Below are positions 51,472 through 59,633 of a stretch of DNA of 64,000 nt, in pieces. The notes beneath the pieces are model-generated. The model did not search any database. It was not told where the DNA came from and worked only from the letters and a program-made list of their open reading frames with translations. The translations under genes were made by a program, and so were the position numbers. Within the stretch, counting starts at the first letter, position 1. Each line of letters starts with the position of its first letter. Location of the stretch: contig JAGBIY010000020.1 in NCBI GenBank assembly GCA_017934745.1, positions 35,960 to 99,959 on the forward strand, read 5' to 3'. This stretch comes from Treponema sp. Its GTDB lineage: Bacteria > Spirochaetota > Spirochaetia > Treponematales > Treponemataceae.

Positions 51472-52449
51472 ATGATGGCGGATGAAAATTCAGATTTTTC
51501 TTTCGATGACGTTGTTGCTCAGCTTGACGATATGGATGATGGTGGGCAAAAAAAATCTGTTGAAGTCGTCGGCGCCGAGTCGTCTCCAGAGGAGGGGGAG
51601 TTTTCTTCTCATGAGTGCGATAGTGTGGAGACAGGCTCTCCCAACAATGCCGATGGAGAAAATCCTGTTTCCGTCGAGTCGTCGGGCGAAGATTCTTCTA
51701 TAGAAGAATCGGTGGAGCAATCTTTTTCTGATGGAGGACTTGGAGAGGAATCAAAGGATTCTTCGGAGCCGGACTCGAATATTGGACAGGGGAATTCTGA
51801 TTCTTCAGATTCCGATTCTGGATCGGCGGTCGATGGTTCGAGTGCCTTGGAGTCCTCCGTGGACGCAGTTCACGATGAGCCGATTCCAGATGGCGTTCCT
51901 GTACAGGCTCTGGAGACTGATTCTGACGGACAGAATGTCGTTTCAGATTTTAATCCGCTGGATCCTGCTTCTGTCGGCCGTTTCCTTGAGGACATGGGGG
52001 TTCCGCATGACGTTGTTGAGAGCAAAAAGTGTCTCATCGATGTGATGCAGCGGGAGAACGAGCTTTTGGACAAAATCCTTGAAACTCAAACTGAGCTCCA
52101 CGACTTTGTCCGTGAAAAAAATTGGGAATGCCTTAGCGAGAAGCTTGCCGCTCTTCAGGATTTGAGCGACACGTTCGCTGATTTGGAGGAAGAGAGGGAA
52201 ACTCTCTGCGAGCTGATAGACATGCGCACCGATTCGGATTTTTCGCCGGTATTGACCGAGGTGAGGGGAAAACTCCAGCGATCAAAAATCGAGAACCATG
52301 CGCTAAACGAGTACATTTCCACGACGAGGAAATTTCTTCAGGGGGTTTTTGATTCTGTTGTCCCTCAGCGGCGGAATGTGCTTTATTCGAAAAATGGTAA
52401 AATCGTGCGGCCGGAATTGAGCGGTGTCGCAGTCAATATAAGTTTGTGA
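51472..52449 (+). CDS. FlgN-like flagellar chaperone with acidic extension
   Basis: 325 residues from ATG 51472 with GAGGAG upstream. Residues 1-170 are low-complexity (S/D/E/G-rich). From about 180 to 300 there is a helical domain (LIDVMQRENELLDKILETQTELHDFVREKNWECLSEKL pattern) matching FlgN, the export chaperone of FlgK and FlgL, both encoded next. The end (NVLYSKNGKIVRPELSGVAVNISL) fits FlgN-family tails. The disordered extension is not typical of FlgN. First gene of the operon. Confidence 0.75.
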   Translation: MMADENSDFSFDDVVAQLDDMDDGGQKKSVEVVGAESSPEEGEFSSHECDSVETGSPNNADGENPVSVESSGEDSSIEESVEQSFSDGGLGEESKDSSEPDSNIGQGNSDSSDSDSGSAVDGSSALESSVDAVHDEPIPDGVPVQALETDSDGQNVVSDFNPLDPASVGRFLEDMGVPHDVVESKKCLIDVMQRENELLDKILETQTELHDFVREKNWECLSEKLAALQDLSDTFADLEEERETLCELIDMRTDSDFSPVLTEVRGKLQRSKIENHALNEYISTTRKFLQGVFDSVVPQRRNVLYSKNGKIVRPELSGVAVNISL

Positions 52450-52470
52450 AATTCGGAGGAACATCTATAT

Positions 52471-54342
52471 ATGTCTAGCACTTTTGGAAACATTGAACTC
52501 GGAAAAAGAAGCTTGATGGCGCATACGCAGCAGATTTCGACTGCGGGCCACAACATTTCTAACGCTGATACTCAGGGGTATTCCCGGCAGAGAGTGCAGG
52601 TCAAAGCGACTGATCCTCTGTACAGACCGGATTTGTCGCGCGCGGAAACTCCCGGTCAGTTGGGGCAGGGAACTTCTATAGAAAGTGTCACCCGTCTCCG
52701 CGACGAGCTCCTCGATCAGAGAATCGTCGCTCAAAGCAACAGGGAGACGTATTGGGAAACCCGCGACAAGTACTATTCCATGATTGAGGACATATACAAC
52801 GAGCCGGAGGAGATTTCCGTGCGCGGCAACATGGACAAATATTGGCAGGGGTGGCAGGAGCTTTCCATGTACCCTGAGAGCCAGGCCGCGCGTCAGGCCG
52901 TCGTGACTCGTGGAGAGTCGTTGGCGGAGTCTATTCAGCAGCGTTTCAAAAGCTTGTCTGGCGTGGGGACTCTCATAAACGGAGACATAGAAGGCTCTGT
53001 GAGGCAGGTGAACAATCTCACAAAGCAGATTGCGGCTTTGAATGAAGAAATCGTCAAGTCGAAGGCTATCGGCGACAATCCGAACGATTTGCTCGACAGG
53101 CGTGATTTGCTCATCGATGACCTTTCAAAAATCGTCAACATAACTTCTGACAACAGGGATTCCGATGAATTCATGATACACCTCGACGGTCACATTCTCG
53201 TCCAGGGAAAAATCGCCAGGGGATTCGATGTGGAGGCGATGACCGACAACAATGGATACAGCAGGGTCGTTTGGGCGGACACTCGCGATTCTGCCCAGAT
53301 TTCCGGCGGTTCCCTCGGTGCGTTGATTGAACTTAGGGATGTCGACATAAGGAACGAGATTCAGTCGCTCAATACAATGACGATGAATTTCGCCGACTTG
53401 GTGAACGATGTCCACAGAAATGCGATCGGCGCCAACAATGTGACAGGTCTTGACTTCTTCTCCCAGCAGCCTTTCGTCACCGACACCAACGGAAACTACG
53501 ACAGGAACGGCGATGGAGTCGATGATTCGTCATACATATTCAGGTTCACAGGAACGAACGCGTTGAACCCTCAAGAAAAAGTCGGCCTTGAAGGCGAGAT
53601 GGTGCTTTCTGGCAAAAGCGGAAACGTCACTGTTCCTTACCATGCGACAGACACAATCGAGGATGTCATTGCGAGAATCAACGATTCTGACGGAGAAGTG
53701 AAGGCTTATCTCGACCGCAACAACCATCTCGTTTTGAAGGCGACGACTGCCACTGACCCTGAGAACCCAGATTTCGTGATTCGCCATGTCGAGGATTCAG
53801 GAATGTTCTTGACAGGGTATTCTGGCATTCTTTCAATGAGCGGTGCCGAGGGCGCTTACAATTTCGACTCGGCCAACGCGGTCAACACATTGCGCGACAA
53901 CGCACAGTTCTCGGTGTCGCCTGTCACGAATCCTGCGGCGTATATCGCGGTCAATCAAGACATCAAGAAGGACGTCCTCAGCGTGGCCGCGGCTTATCCT
54001 GTTCGACAGCGTTCTCTGGTTGGAGACGGTCGTGCCGCCGTTGAGATAGCTTCAATCAGGAACACTTACGTCATGATTGGAAAGGATAGGACGTTCGACG
54101 ACTATTTCGCGAATTCCGTCACGAATGTCGGATTGAAAGGCGAGCAGGCTGAGACTAATTATCTGAGCCAGAACACAATAATGAACGACCTCAGAAACCT
54201 CCGCGATTCGATAAGCGGTGTCAACATCGACGAGGAGCTTGCCGACATCATCAAATTCCAGCACGGATACAATGCCGCCGCGAAATTCGTTTCCGTGGTC
54301 GACGAAATGATAGACACTGTAATCAACAGACTTGGCGTTTGA
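52471..54342 (+). CDS. flgK: Flagellar hook-filament junction protein FlgK
   Basis: 623 residues. The rod-hook N-terminal motif (LMAHTQQISTAGHNISNADTQGYSRQRV) and the C-terminal D0 coiled coil (DEELADIIKFQHGYNAAAKFVSVVDEMIDTVINRLGV) identify FlgK (HAP1). In spirochaetes the filament lies in the periplasm. GGAGGA precedes ATG 52471. The next gene is flgL, the second junction protein. Confidence 0.97.
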   Translation: MSSTFGNIELGKRSLMAHTQQISTAGHNISNADTQGYSRQRVQVKATDPLYRPDLSRAETPGQLGQGTSIESVTRLRDELLDQRIVAQSNRETYWETRDKYYSMIEDIYNEPEEISVRGNMDKYWQGWQELSMYPESQAARQAVVTRGESLAESIQQRFKSLSGVGTLINGDIEGSVRQVNNLTKQIAALNEEIVKSKAIGDNPNDLLDRRDLLIDDLSKIVNITSDNRDSDEFMIHLDGHILVQGKIARGFDVEAMTDNNGYSRVVWADTRDSAQISGGSLGALIELRDVDIRNEIQSLNTMTMNFADLVNDVHRNAIGANNVTGLDFFSQQPFVTDTNGNYDRNGDGVDDSSYIFRFTGTNALNPQEKVGLEGEMVLSGKSGNVTVPYHATDTIEDVIARINDSDGEVKAYLDRNNHLVLKATTATDPENPDFVIRHVEDSGMFLTGYSGILSMSGAEGAYNFDSANAVNTLRDNAQFSVSPVTNPAAYIAVNQDIKKDVLSVAAAYPVRQRSLVGDGRAAVEIASIRNTYVMIGKDRTFDDYFANSVTNVGLKGEQAETNYLSQNTIMNDLRNLRDSISGVNIDEELADIIKFQHGYNAAAKFVSVVDEMIDTVINRLGV

Positions 54343-54362
54343 GTTTAGGGTAGGGGAAGAAT

Positions 54363-55610
54363 ATGCCGACAAGAATCAGCAGTCAGTACAACAATAGACA
54401 GACTCAGAACAATCTGCGCAGGCAGGAAATCGAAAAGGCGAAGATCGACAACCAGATTGGGACACAATCAAGGATAAACAATCTCCGCGACGATCCCCTT
54501 GCGGCTGGACGGCTCGTAAAATACCAGTCCTATCTCACTCGCGTGAACAATTTCGAAAAGAATGCGCAGACTCTCACCGACAAATTCGAGTACCGCGAGG
54601 GCTACATGCAGAACACCCTTGAAGTGATGCACCGCGTGAGGGAGCTTGCTGTCCAGGGGGCCAACGGAATAAATACTTCCGAAGATCTCAGGAACATGGC
54701 CGTCGAGGTCAATGAATTGCTCGGAGAGTTGCTCCAGAACGCGAACGCGGTCGGACCCGATGGAACATCGATATTCTCCGGCACCAACACGAACATACAG
54801 GCTTTCGATGCCGACATGGGGGCCGTCAAGGGTGCTTCATACCCTGTCATCGCTTCTGTCCGCTACAACGGCTCGATAGAACAGAACAAAATCGAAATCG
54901 ACGAGAACAAATACGTCGATGTCGACAATGTTGGAAGCCGCACTTTCTGGGCGGAGAACCAGCGTCTTTTTGGCGGCCGCGATGCTTCCGACTGGCAGGC
55001 CCAGGAGGATTCTGTCATCCGTGTTGATGGATTGAACATATACATCGATGCGGGGGACAACGTGTATTCGCTTGTATCGAAGATAAACGCCAGCGGGCTT
55101 TCGGTGAAGGCCTCGGTCGATCCTGTGTCCAGCGGCTTGAATTTGGCGACCACTGATGCGCATCAGATTTGGCTTGAGGATTTGAGCGGCTCCGTTTTGA
55201 ACGAGCTTGGCATGATAAAGGACTCTTCGCAGCGGCCTCCGTACAATCTCGGCGACAGTGTCCGCGTTTCCGGCGGCTCTCTTTTTGATGCCGTCATAAC
55301 ATTGCGTAACGCGATGTTCGCCGGCGACTCGGAGACCGTCGGCGGAAGGGCGTTGATGGGAATCGACAGCGGCATAAACACCCTTGTGAACAGGTTGGCG
55401 AAAAGCGGTTCCGAATATGAGCGTCTTGAGAAGGACATCGCCCGTAATTCCGCCGTTGCCCTAAACGTGAACGAGCAGATTTCTCGCGAAGGGGATTTGG
55501 ACATAACGAAGGCCATCACTGACGAGAAGGCTCTTGAGCAGGTGCAGAATGCGACTCTGCATTCCGCAAGCAAGATTTATTCGTCTTCCCTTCTCAACTA
55601 CATGAGATGA
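54363..55610 (+). CDS. flgL: Flagellar hook-filament junction protein FlgL
   Basis: 415 residues with flagellin-like ends: N-terminal helix (QTQNNLRRQEIEKAKIDNQIGTQ...LRDDPLAAGRLV) and [23 protein letters not shown]; the C-terminal helix ends SASKIYSSSLLNYMR-like (HSASKIYSSSLLNYMR). The central domain is longer than in enterobacteria. It follows flgK by 20 bases with GGGG upstream. Confidence 0.95.
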   Translation: MPTRISSQYNNRQTQNNLRRQEIEKAKIDNQIGTQSRINNLRDDPLAAGRLVKYQSYLTRVNNFEKNAQTLTDKFEYREGYMQNTLEVMHRVRELAVQGANGINTSEDLRNMAVEVNELLGELLQNANAVGPDGTSIFSGTNTNIQAFDADMGAVKGASYPVIASVRYNGSIEQNKIEIDENKYVDVDNVGSRTFWAENQRLFGGRDASDWQAQEDSVIRVDGLNIYIDAGDNVYSLVSKINASGLSVKASVDPVSSGLNLATTDAHQIWLEDLSGSVLNELGMIKDSSQRPPYNLGDSVRVSGGSLFDAVITLRNAMFAGDSETVGGRALMGIDSGINTLVNRLAKSGSEYERLEKDIARNSAVALNVNEQISREGDLDITKAITDEKALEQVQNATLHSASKIYSSSLLNYMR

Positions 55611-55653
55611 GTTGCGGTGTGTGTTTGTTGAATAACATAAATGGTGAGTGAAA

Positions 55654-56112
55654 ATGGAAAATAACAAAATCGAAGTAAACACGAAAACAATGGGAAAAAT
55701 CATGGTCGATACCGACAAGATAATCAATTTCCCGGCCGGTCTTTTCGGATTTGAAGATTATCACAAATACGCTCTGATTGAAGCTGAATACCGTCCGTTC
55801 ATTTGGATGCAGTCTCTTGAGGAGAAGAATCTCGCCTTTCTCCTTATAGACCCGTTCACAGTGGCTGATGGGTATGAAATCGATGTGGACGACAAGACGC
55901 TGCTCGAAATCGGTGTCGTTTCTCCTGCTGATGTCGTGGTCTATTCGATTGTCACTGTTCCTGGCGACGGAGGTCCTGTAACCGCCAATTTGCAGGGGCC
56001 TGTCGTCATCAACAGCAAGAACAACAGCGCGATTCAGGCGATTCTTTCCGATTCCAAGTGGACGACGAAGTTCAATATCGTCAATGCGCTCAAGTCGAAC
56101 GCCAAAAAATGA
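55654..56112 (+). CDS. fliW: Flagellar assembly factor FliW
   Basis: 152 residues from ATG 55654; GTG 55648 is two codons longer. Typical FliW blocks: INFPAGLFGFEDYHKYALIE, PFIWMQSLEEKNLAFLLIDPF, VVVYSIVTVPGD, and TANLQGPVVINSKN. FliW binds free flagellin or CsrA in turn and so couples flagellin translation to secretion. csrA follows after 15 bases, and flagellin genes are 6 kb away. Confidence 0.97.
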   Translation: MENNKIEVNTKTMGKIMVDTDKIINFPAGLFGFEDYHKYALIEAEYRPFIWMQSLEEKNLAFLLIDPFTVADGYEIDVDDKTLLEIGVVSPADVVVYSIVTVPGDGGPVTANLQGPVVINSKNNSAIQAILSDSKWTTKFNIVNALKSNAKK

Positions 56113-56127
56113 TTTCAGGAGACCTAG

Positions 56128-56358
56128 ATGCTTATACTTTCAAGAAAAGTTGATGAGAAAATAAAAATCGGAACGGATATCACCATAACTTTGATTGGAA
56201 TTTCTGGCGATCAGGTAAAAATCGGTATTGAAGCTCCAAAAAATGTGAAAGTCTTCAGACAAGAAGTTTTCGATGACATCCAACGGCAGAACTTGGCCGC
56301 GGCCAATGCAACACCGTCGTTGGATGTCCTGTCAAAATTGTTCGGGAAGAAGAAATAA
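56128..56358 (+). CDS. csrA: Carbon storage regulator CsrA
   Basis: 76-residue RNA-binding protein: [38 protein letters not shown] are the conserved beta-strand blocks, with Arg6 and the GxxKIGIxAP core present. The C-terminal extension after residue 50 suits FliW binding, as in Bacillus. AGGAG precedes ATG 56128. Its stop codon lies inside the palindrome at 56353-56366 shared with tsaB. No terminator was seen. Confidence 0.97.
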   Translation: MLILSRKVDEKIKIGTDITITLIGISGDQVKIGIEAPKNVKVFRQEVFDDIQRQNLAAANATPSLDVLSKLFGKKK

Positions 56359-56366
56359 CGTTATTT
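56353..56366. repeat. Palindrome holding both convergent stop codons
   Basis: AAATAACGTTATTT is a perfect 14-base palindrome; its TAA (56356-56358) ends csrA and the mirror TAA ends tsaB, with two bases between. It is too AT-rich to act as an intrinsic terminator. Confidence 0.7.
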
Positions 56367-57038
56367 GTTTTCAAGAGCTATTTCTGCTTCGCTTTTTCGC
56401 AGATATATTGGGCCGTCATAGTCTTTGAGCGGCTCTTTTTTTTGCGCAATCATGCTTTCCGCTATTGCGAAAAGGGCATCTGTCGCGTTCGGCTGTGATT
56501 CCAGCCTTTTTATGCCGCTGTAGCCTTTTTCCGTCAGCGCCTCTGAGAATATTTCTGCGTCCGACCCCGTGACGATCGTGCTTCCAGCTGATGTCGAGTT
56601 CAGGAATTCAAAAATCCTGTCGGCTGTTGTGTCCTCTGCTTCCAGCTCGCACTTTCCGTTCTTGTATACCGCAGCGAAAAATTGGTCTTTCTTTGCGTCA
56701 ATCACAGACACGACGGTTTCGCCGAAGTTTCTGAAAGGAAAAGCGTATGCGTCCAGTGATGGAACTCCGTAGATTGGAACGTCGTGAGCCAGCTCTATAG
56801 CCTTCAGCGCGGAGAACGCAAGCCTTAGTCCTGTGAATGTTCCTGGTCCTGAGGTAAGGACGGTATAGTCCAGATCCGCCGGCGTGGTTCCGACCTGTTC
56901 CAAAACGTAGTCTATCGCCGGAAGTATCTTCTGCGACTGCTTCATTCCTATGTCGAGCGAGAGCGTTGCCGTCAAATCGTCGTTCCGGGCGGCAATGACC
57001 ATGCAGGAAGCCGCCGAATCTATCGCTAGTGATTTCAT
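56361..57038 (-). CDS. tsaB: tRNA threonylcarbamoyladenosine protein TsaB
   Basis: 225 residues from ATG 57038 with GGAGA upstream; the longer TTG frame to 57059 was rejected. ASKHA fold with the N-terminal strand SLAIDSAASCMVIAA and the family block VLTSGPGTFTGLRLAFSALKAIELA. TsaB partners TsaD for t6A37 modification of ANN-decoding tRNAs. The TsaE gene upstream overlaps it (ATGA), so two of the t6A proteins are coupled here. Confidence 0.95.
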   Translation of the reverse strand: MKSLAIDSAASCMVIAARNDDLTATLSLDIGMKQSQKILPAIDYVLEQVGTTPADLDYTVLTSGPGTFTGLRLAFSALKAIELAHDVPIYGVPSLDAYAFPFRNFGETVVSVIDAKKDQFFAAVYKNGKCELEAEDTTADRIFEFLNSTSAGSTIVTGSDAEIFSEALTEKGYSGIKRLESQPNATDALFAIAESMIAQKKEPLKDYDGPIYLRKSEAEIALENK

Positions 57039-57475
57039 TCTATTTCTCCATAAGGCCAATTTTCTATCGTTATTTTTCTGTTCGTCGTGTTCTCTTCTGG
57101 CTCTATCGACAGGACAATCGTCTTTTTAGGAAGTTCCGACATGACTTTTTCGCTCCATTCGATTATGGAAACACCTTTTCCATAAATCAAATCTTCCACA
57201 CCGAGATTTATGAAGTCTTCACCGCCATCGAGCCTGTACACATCCATGTGGTACAACGGGATGCGGCCTTCGTACTCTGATATGAGACAGAACGTGGGAC
57301 TCGTTATCGTGTCCGTGACACCGAGGGCTTCGGCGATGCCTTTCGTGATTGTCGTTTTTCCGGCCGCCAAAGTCCCCTGCATCGCTATTATTTCTCCGCC
57401 TTTCAGCATGGAGCCAATCTTCTTTCCCAGTTCGATTGTCTCTTCTGCGGAATTTGTCGTCAAATTCAGGCGCAT
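57035..57475 (-). CDS. tsaE: tRNA threonylcarbamoyladenosine protein TsaE
   Basis: 146-residue ATPase. Walker A variant GTLAAGKTTITKG near 34, then SPTFCLISEYEG, LYHMDVYRLDGGEDF and IEWSEKV, all TsaE hallmarks. It overlaps the upstream small gene by ten bases and tsaB by four. Confidence 0.96.
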   Translation of the reverse strand: MRLNLTTNSAEETIELGKKIGSMLKGGEIIAMQGTLAAGKTTITKGIAEALGVTDTITSPTFCLISEYEGRIPLYHMDVYRLDGGEDFINLGVEDLIYGKGVSIIEWSEKVMSELPKKTIVLSIEPEENTTNRKITIENWPYGEIE

Positions 57476-57738
57476 GGCAGCTTGCCCTCGTTGTCCAACG
57501 TCAAGATGTATGTCTTGAGAGCTGATTTCACAGGTATCAACGGATAGTCCAAATTCGTTCCCGGAGCCAAATCAACGTATATGATTTTGTCGCCGAACGG
57601 ATTTGTTTCGATGGTGAAAGATATGTTCGCGTCCAGTGATTTCGAGAGCAGTTCCAACTTAGCCTGTGCAGTATAGTTTCTTCTGTAGTAGATATAGTTT
57701 TCATCTATGTGAATTTGGTTTAGTTCCAAAACTTTCAT
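57466..57738 (-). CDS. Small conserved-looking protein, unknown function
   Basis: 90 residues from ATG 57738, with AAGGGG at normal distance. It appears to be a single alpha/beta domain (YYRRNYTAQAKLELLSKSL, DKIIYVDLAPGTNLDYPLIPVKSALKTYILTLD). No signal peptide or membrane segment. It sits between the PilZ protein and tsaE and overlaps tsaE by ten bases. No family recognised; its place at the end of the flagellar run may be incidental. Confidence 0.6.
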   Translation of the reverse strand: MKVLELNQIHIDENYIYYRRNYTAQAKLELLSKSLDANISFTIETNPFGDKIIYVDLAPGTNLDYPLIPVKSALKTYILTLDNEGKLPCA

Positions 57739-57759
57739 GGAGAACCCCTTTTGTTTGTA

Positions 57760-58917
57760 TTATTCTTCATATCCGCAAGCGATGGCTTGGATTTTGTTCT
57801 TGACAGCCGTGCCGATTTTTACGAAACGGACGTGAAGTATGAAATTGTTGTCGACTCTTTTTGTAGTCCTGACAATGACACCTATTGCAGTGTCGATGTC
57901 GGTCTTGTTCATAGGCCCCTTTATCTCAAGGTACTGCTCAGCTTTTATCGGCAGTGATGTTATGACTCTGCAACCGCCCATTGAAACATCCTCCAAAGTG
58001 CCTTCGTGCTCTTTTTCGGAAACTTCATATTGGGCGTCGGCCTCGTTTTTGCCCTGCTTCTTCGCCGAATAGAATGTGCAAGGAGCTTGGATTTCGATAC
58101 GCTCTGTCTGTCGTTTCTTGAGAGGGACGATTTTGTCGGTGTGGACTGTTATCAGCCTCTTTTCTCCGTCATTTCCGTCCTCGTATCGCACGATTCTGGT
58201 TTCTATCTCGTATGGGAAGAAGTCCTTGTCCTCGAACACCATCGAAACCTTTGACAACGCCGCCGGCAAATCGTTTGAATCCGACAGCGCTTTCGGGAGC
58301 GTGAATGTCATGTTGTCGGAATTCGTGTCAACAAGTTTGAGCTTGTAGTGGAATCCTTTCGACTGCGTGAACGTGAAAAGCGTTCCTGTTTCTATGACTT
58401 TTGTGTTCCTGAGGACGATGACCTGCTTGTATGTCCTGAGAAGTTTCAGCCGCAAGGAGAAGAGCGTGGCTATCAGCTCTTCGTTCCTTGACGTTTTCAT
58501 ATCGTTGTATTCCTCTTTCAGAAGCTTTTCGACATCGTCCGTCTCTTTTACGAAATATATTACGTTGGGAGTCTTTCTTGTCTTGCATATCTTCCAAAGC
58601 AGGTCTTTCTCTTTCTTCGACAGCGATGCTTCTCTCGCAACTTCCGCTATGTCCCTCGCGGAGGTCGGGCGTTTTTTCTGCCGCTCAAGATGCTCCGGGG
58701 AATTCTTATATGCGACGATTTTTTTCGAGACGACGAAGATGAGCGAGATGACAAGAATCAGCACCACAAAAAGCAGCATGAACGTCATAACCACGTCGCT
58801 GCTTCTGTCGTCAACAAGCGAGCCTGAGTTCGTCCCTGTCAAGGCGGAATTTCCGCAAGAGATGAAAGTCATGCTCGCTGCGAGAAGGCAGGCGATGTTT
58901 TTCATAATCTTATTCAT
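57760..58917 (-). CDS. Membrane-anchored PilZ-domain protein
   Basis: 385 residues from ATG 58917 with AGGGGGA upstream. The N-terminus looks like a lipoprotein signal (ISCGNS), followed by a strong membrane helix (about 42-64, VVMTFMLLFVVLILVISLIFVV). A helical middle region (about 85-165) leads to a YcgR-N-like segment. The C-terminal PilZ domain (about 262-375) holds both cyclic di-GMP motifs: RQTER (RxxxR) near 267 and DVSMGG (DxSxxG) near 309. It is probably a cyclic di-GMP sensor at the inner membrane that tunes flagellar rotation or export, given the fliD-flaG neighbours. Confidence 0.88.
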   Translation of the reverse strand: MNKIMKNIACLLAASMTFISCGNSALTGTNSGSLVDDRSSDVVMTFMLLFVVLILVISLIFVVSKKIVAYKNSPEHLERQKKRPTSARDIAEVAREASLSKKEKDLLWKICKTRKTPNVIYFVKETDDVEKLLKEEYNDMKTSRNEELIATLFSLRLKLLRTYKQVIVLRNTKVIETGTLFTFTQSKGFHYKLKLVDTNSDNMTFTLPKALSDSNDLPAALSKVSMVFEDKDFFPYEIETRIVRYEDGNDGEKRLITVHTDKIVPLKKRQTERIEIQAPCTFYSAKKQGKNEADAQYEVSEKEHEGTLEDVSMGGCRVITSLPIKAEQYLEIKGPMNKTDIDTAIGVIVRTTKRVDNNFILHVRFVKIGTAVKNKIQAIACGYEE

Positions 58918-58947
58918 ATAAGTCCCCCTAAAATCCGCGGCACAGAA

Positions 58948-59541
58948 CTAGATTTTTTCCAACGACTCGGCGATTGCCGCAAGGCGGGGGCTTATCTCGT
59001 ATTCTGCGAGATCTCCCATCAGTACGGTGTCGTTCGACTCGATTGCCTGCTGCAGGTCTGAAAGTATCGGTGTGATTTCCGAGAAGAACGATTCGATGGC
59101 CTTCGCGTCGTCTTCCTGCAGCGTGTTGAAATTGTCGGGAAAATATGCTGTCTGCTTTATCGTCACGCACATCGTATTGAGAAAATCTGCCAGGCTCGCT
59201 ATGAGGGCTGCTGCTTCCTTGTCCTTCCCGCTTTGGAAGTCGACGGAGATGCTCTTGATTTTTTCTGAAAGTTCTTTCGCCTCTTTCGCCTCGGCCTTTA
59301 TCGCTTCCTGGATTTCTCCGAGCGTTATTATCGAAAGCTCCAGTTTCGTAGACTCTGAAAGCTCCTGCTTTGAAATCTCGTCGAAATCGTCAGCTCCGAC
59401 AGTTTTTCCGTCCAATTTTATTCCTGTGGTCGTCGCATTGTTCGCCTCGAATTCTTCCTCGAACGCCTTGAGAATGTCTCCGACTGTCTTTTCGTTCTCG
59501 ATTGTTATGTCTATCTTCTGAGAATTCACAAAAAATTCCAT
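58948..59541 (-). CDS. Flagellar-region protein of unknown function
   Basis: 197 residues, no signal or membrane segment. The first 75 residues read like a ubiquitin/beta-grasp fold (MEFFVNSQKIDITIENEKTVG... IKLDGKTVGADDF); the rest is helical (EIQEAIKAEAKEAKELSEKIKS, LIASLADFLNTMC, SFFSEITPILSDLQQAI, IAESLEKI). It lies between fliD and the PilZ gene. FliS or FliT-type chaperones are the right size for this position, but no motif of either is seen, so the role is left open. Poor Shine-Dalgarno. Confidence 0.65.
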   Translation of the reverse strand: MEFFVNSQKIDITIENEKTVGDILKAFEEEFEANNATTTGIKLDGKTVGADDFDEISKQELSESTKLELSIITLGEIQEAIKAEAKEAKELSEKIKSISVDFQSGKDKEAAALIASLADFLNTMCVTIKQTAYFPDNFNTLQEDDAKAIESFFSEITPILSDLQQAIESNDTVLMGDLAEYEISPRLAAIAESLEKI

Positions 59542-59577
59542 TTTAGAACCGCCTATTTCACGTAAACTGAATAATAG

Positions 59578-59608
59578 ACCTGTTCTGAAAGTTGAATTTC
59601 CGAACAGG
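59578..59608. repeat. Hairpin repeat CCTGTTCG type, copy 2
   Basis: CCTGTTC (59579-59585) pairs with GAACAGG (59602-59608), one mismatch, then GAAA (59587-59590) pairs with TTTC (59597-59600), loop six bases. Layout is the same as the copy at 24456-24487. It lies in the 92-base gap between fliD and the next gene, without a T tract on the transcribed strand. Confidence 0.6.
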
Positions 59609-59633
59609 CTTAATATAACACTATAACATTATA

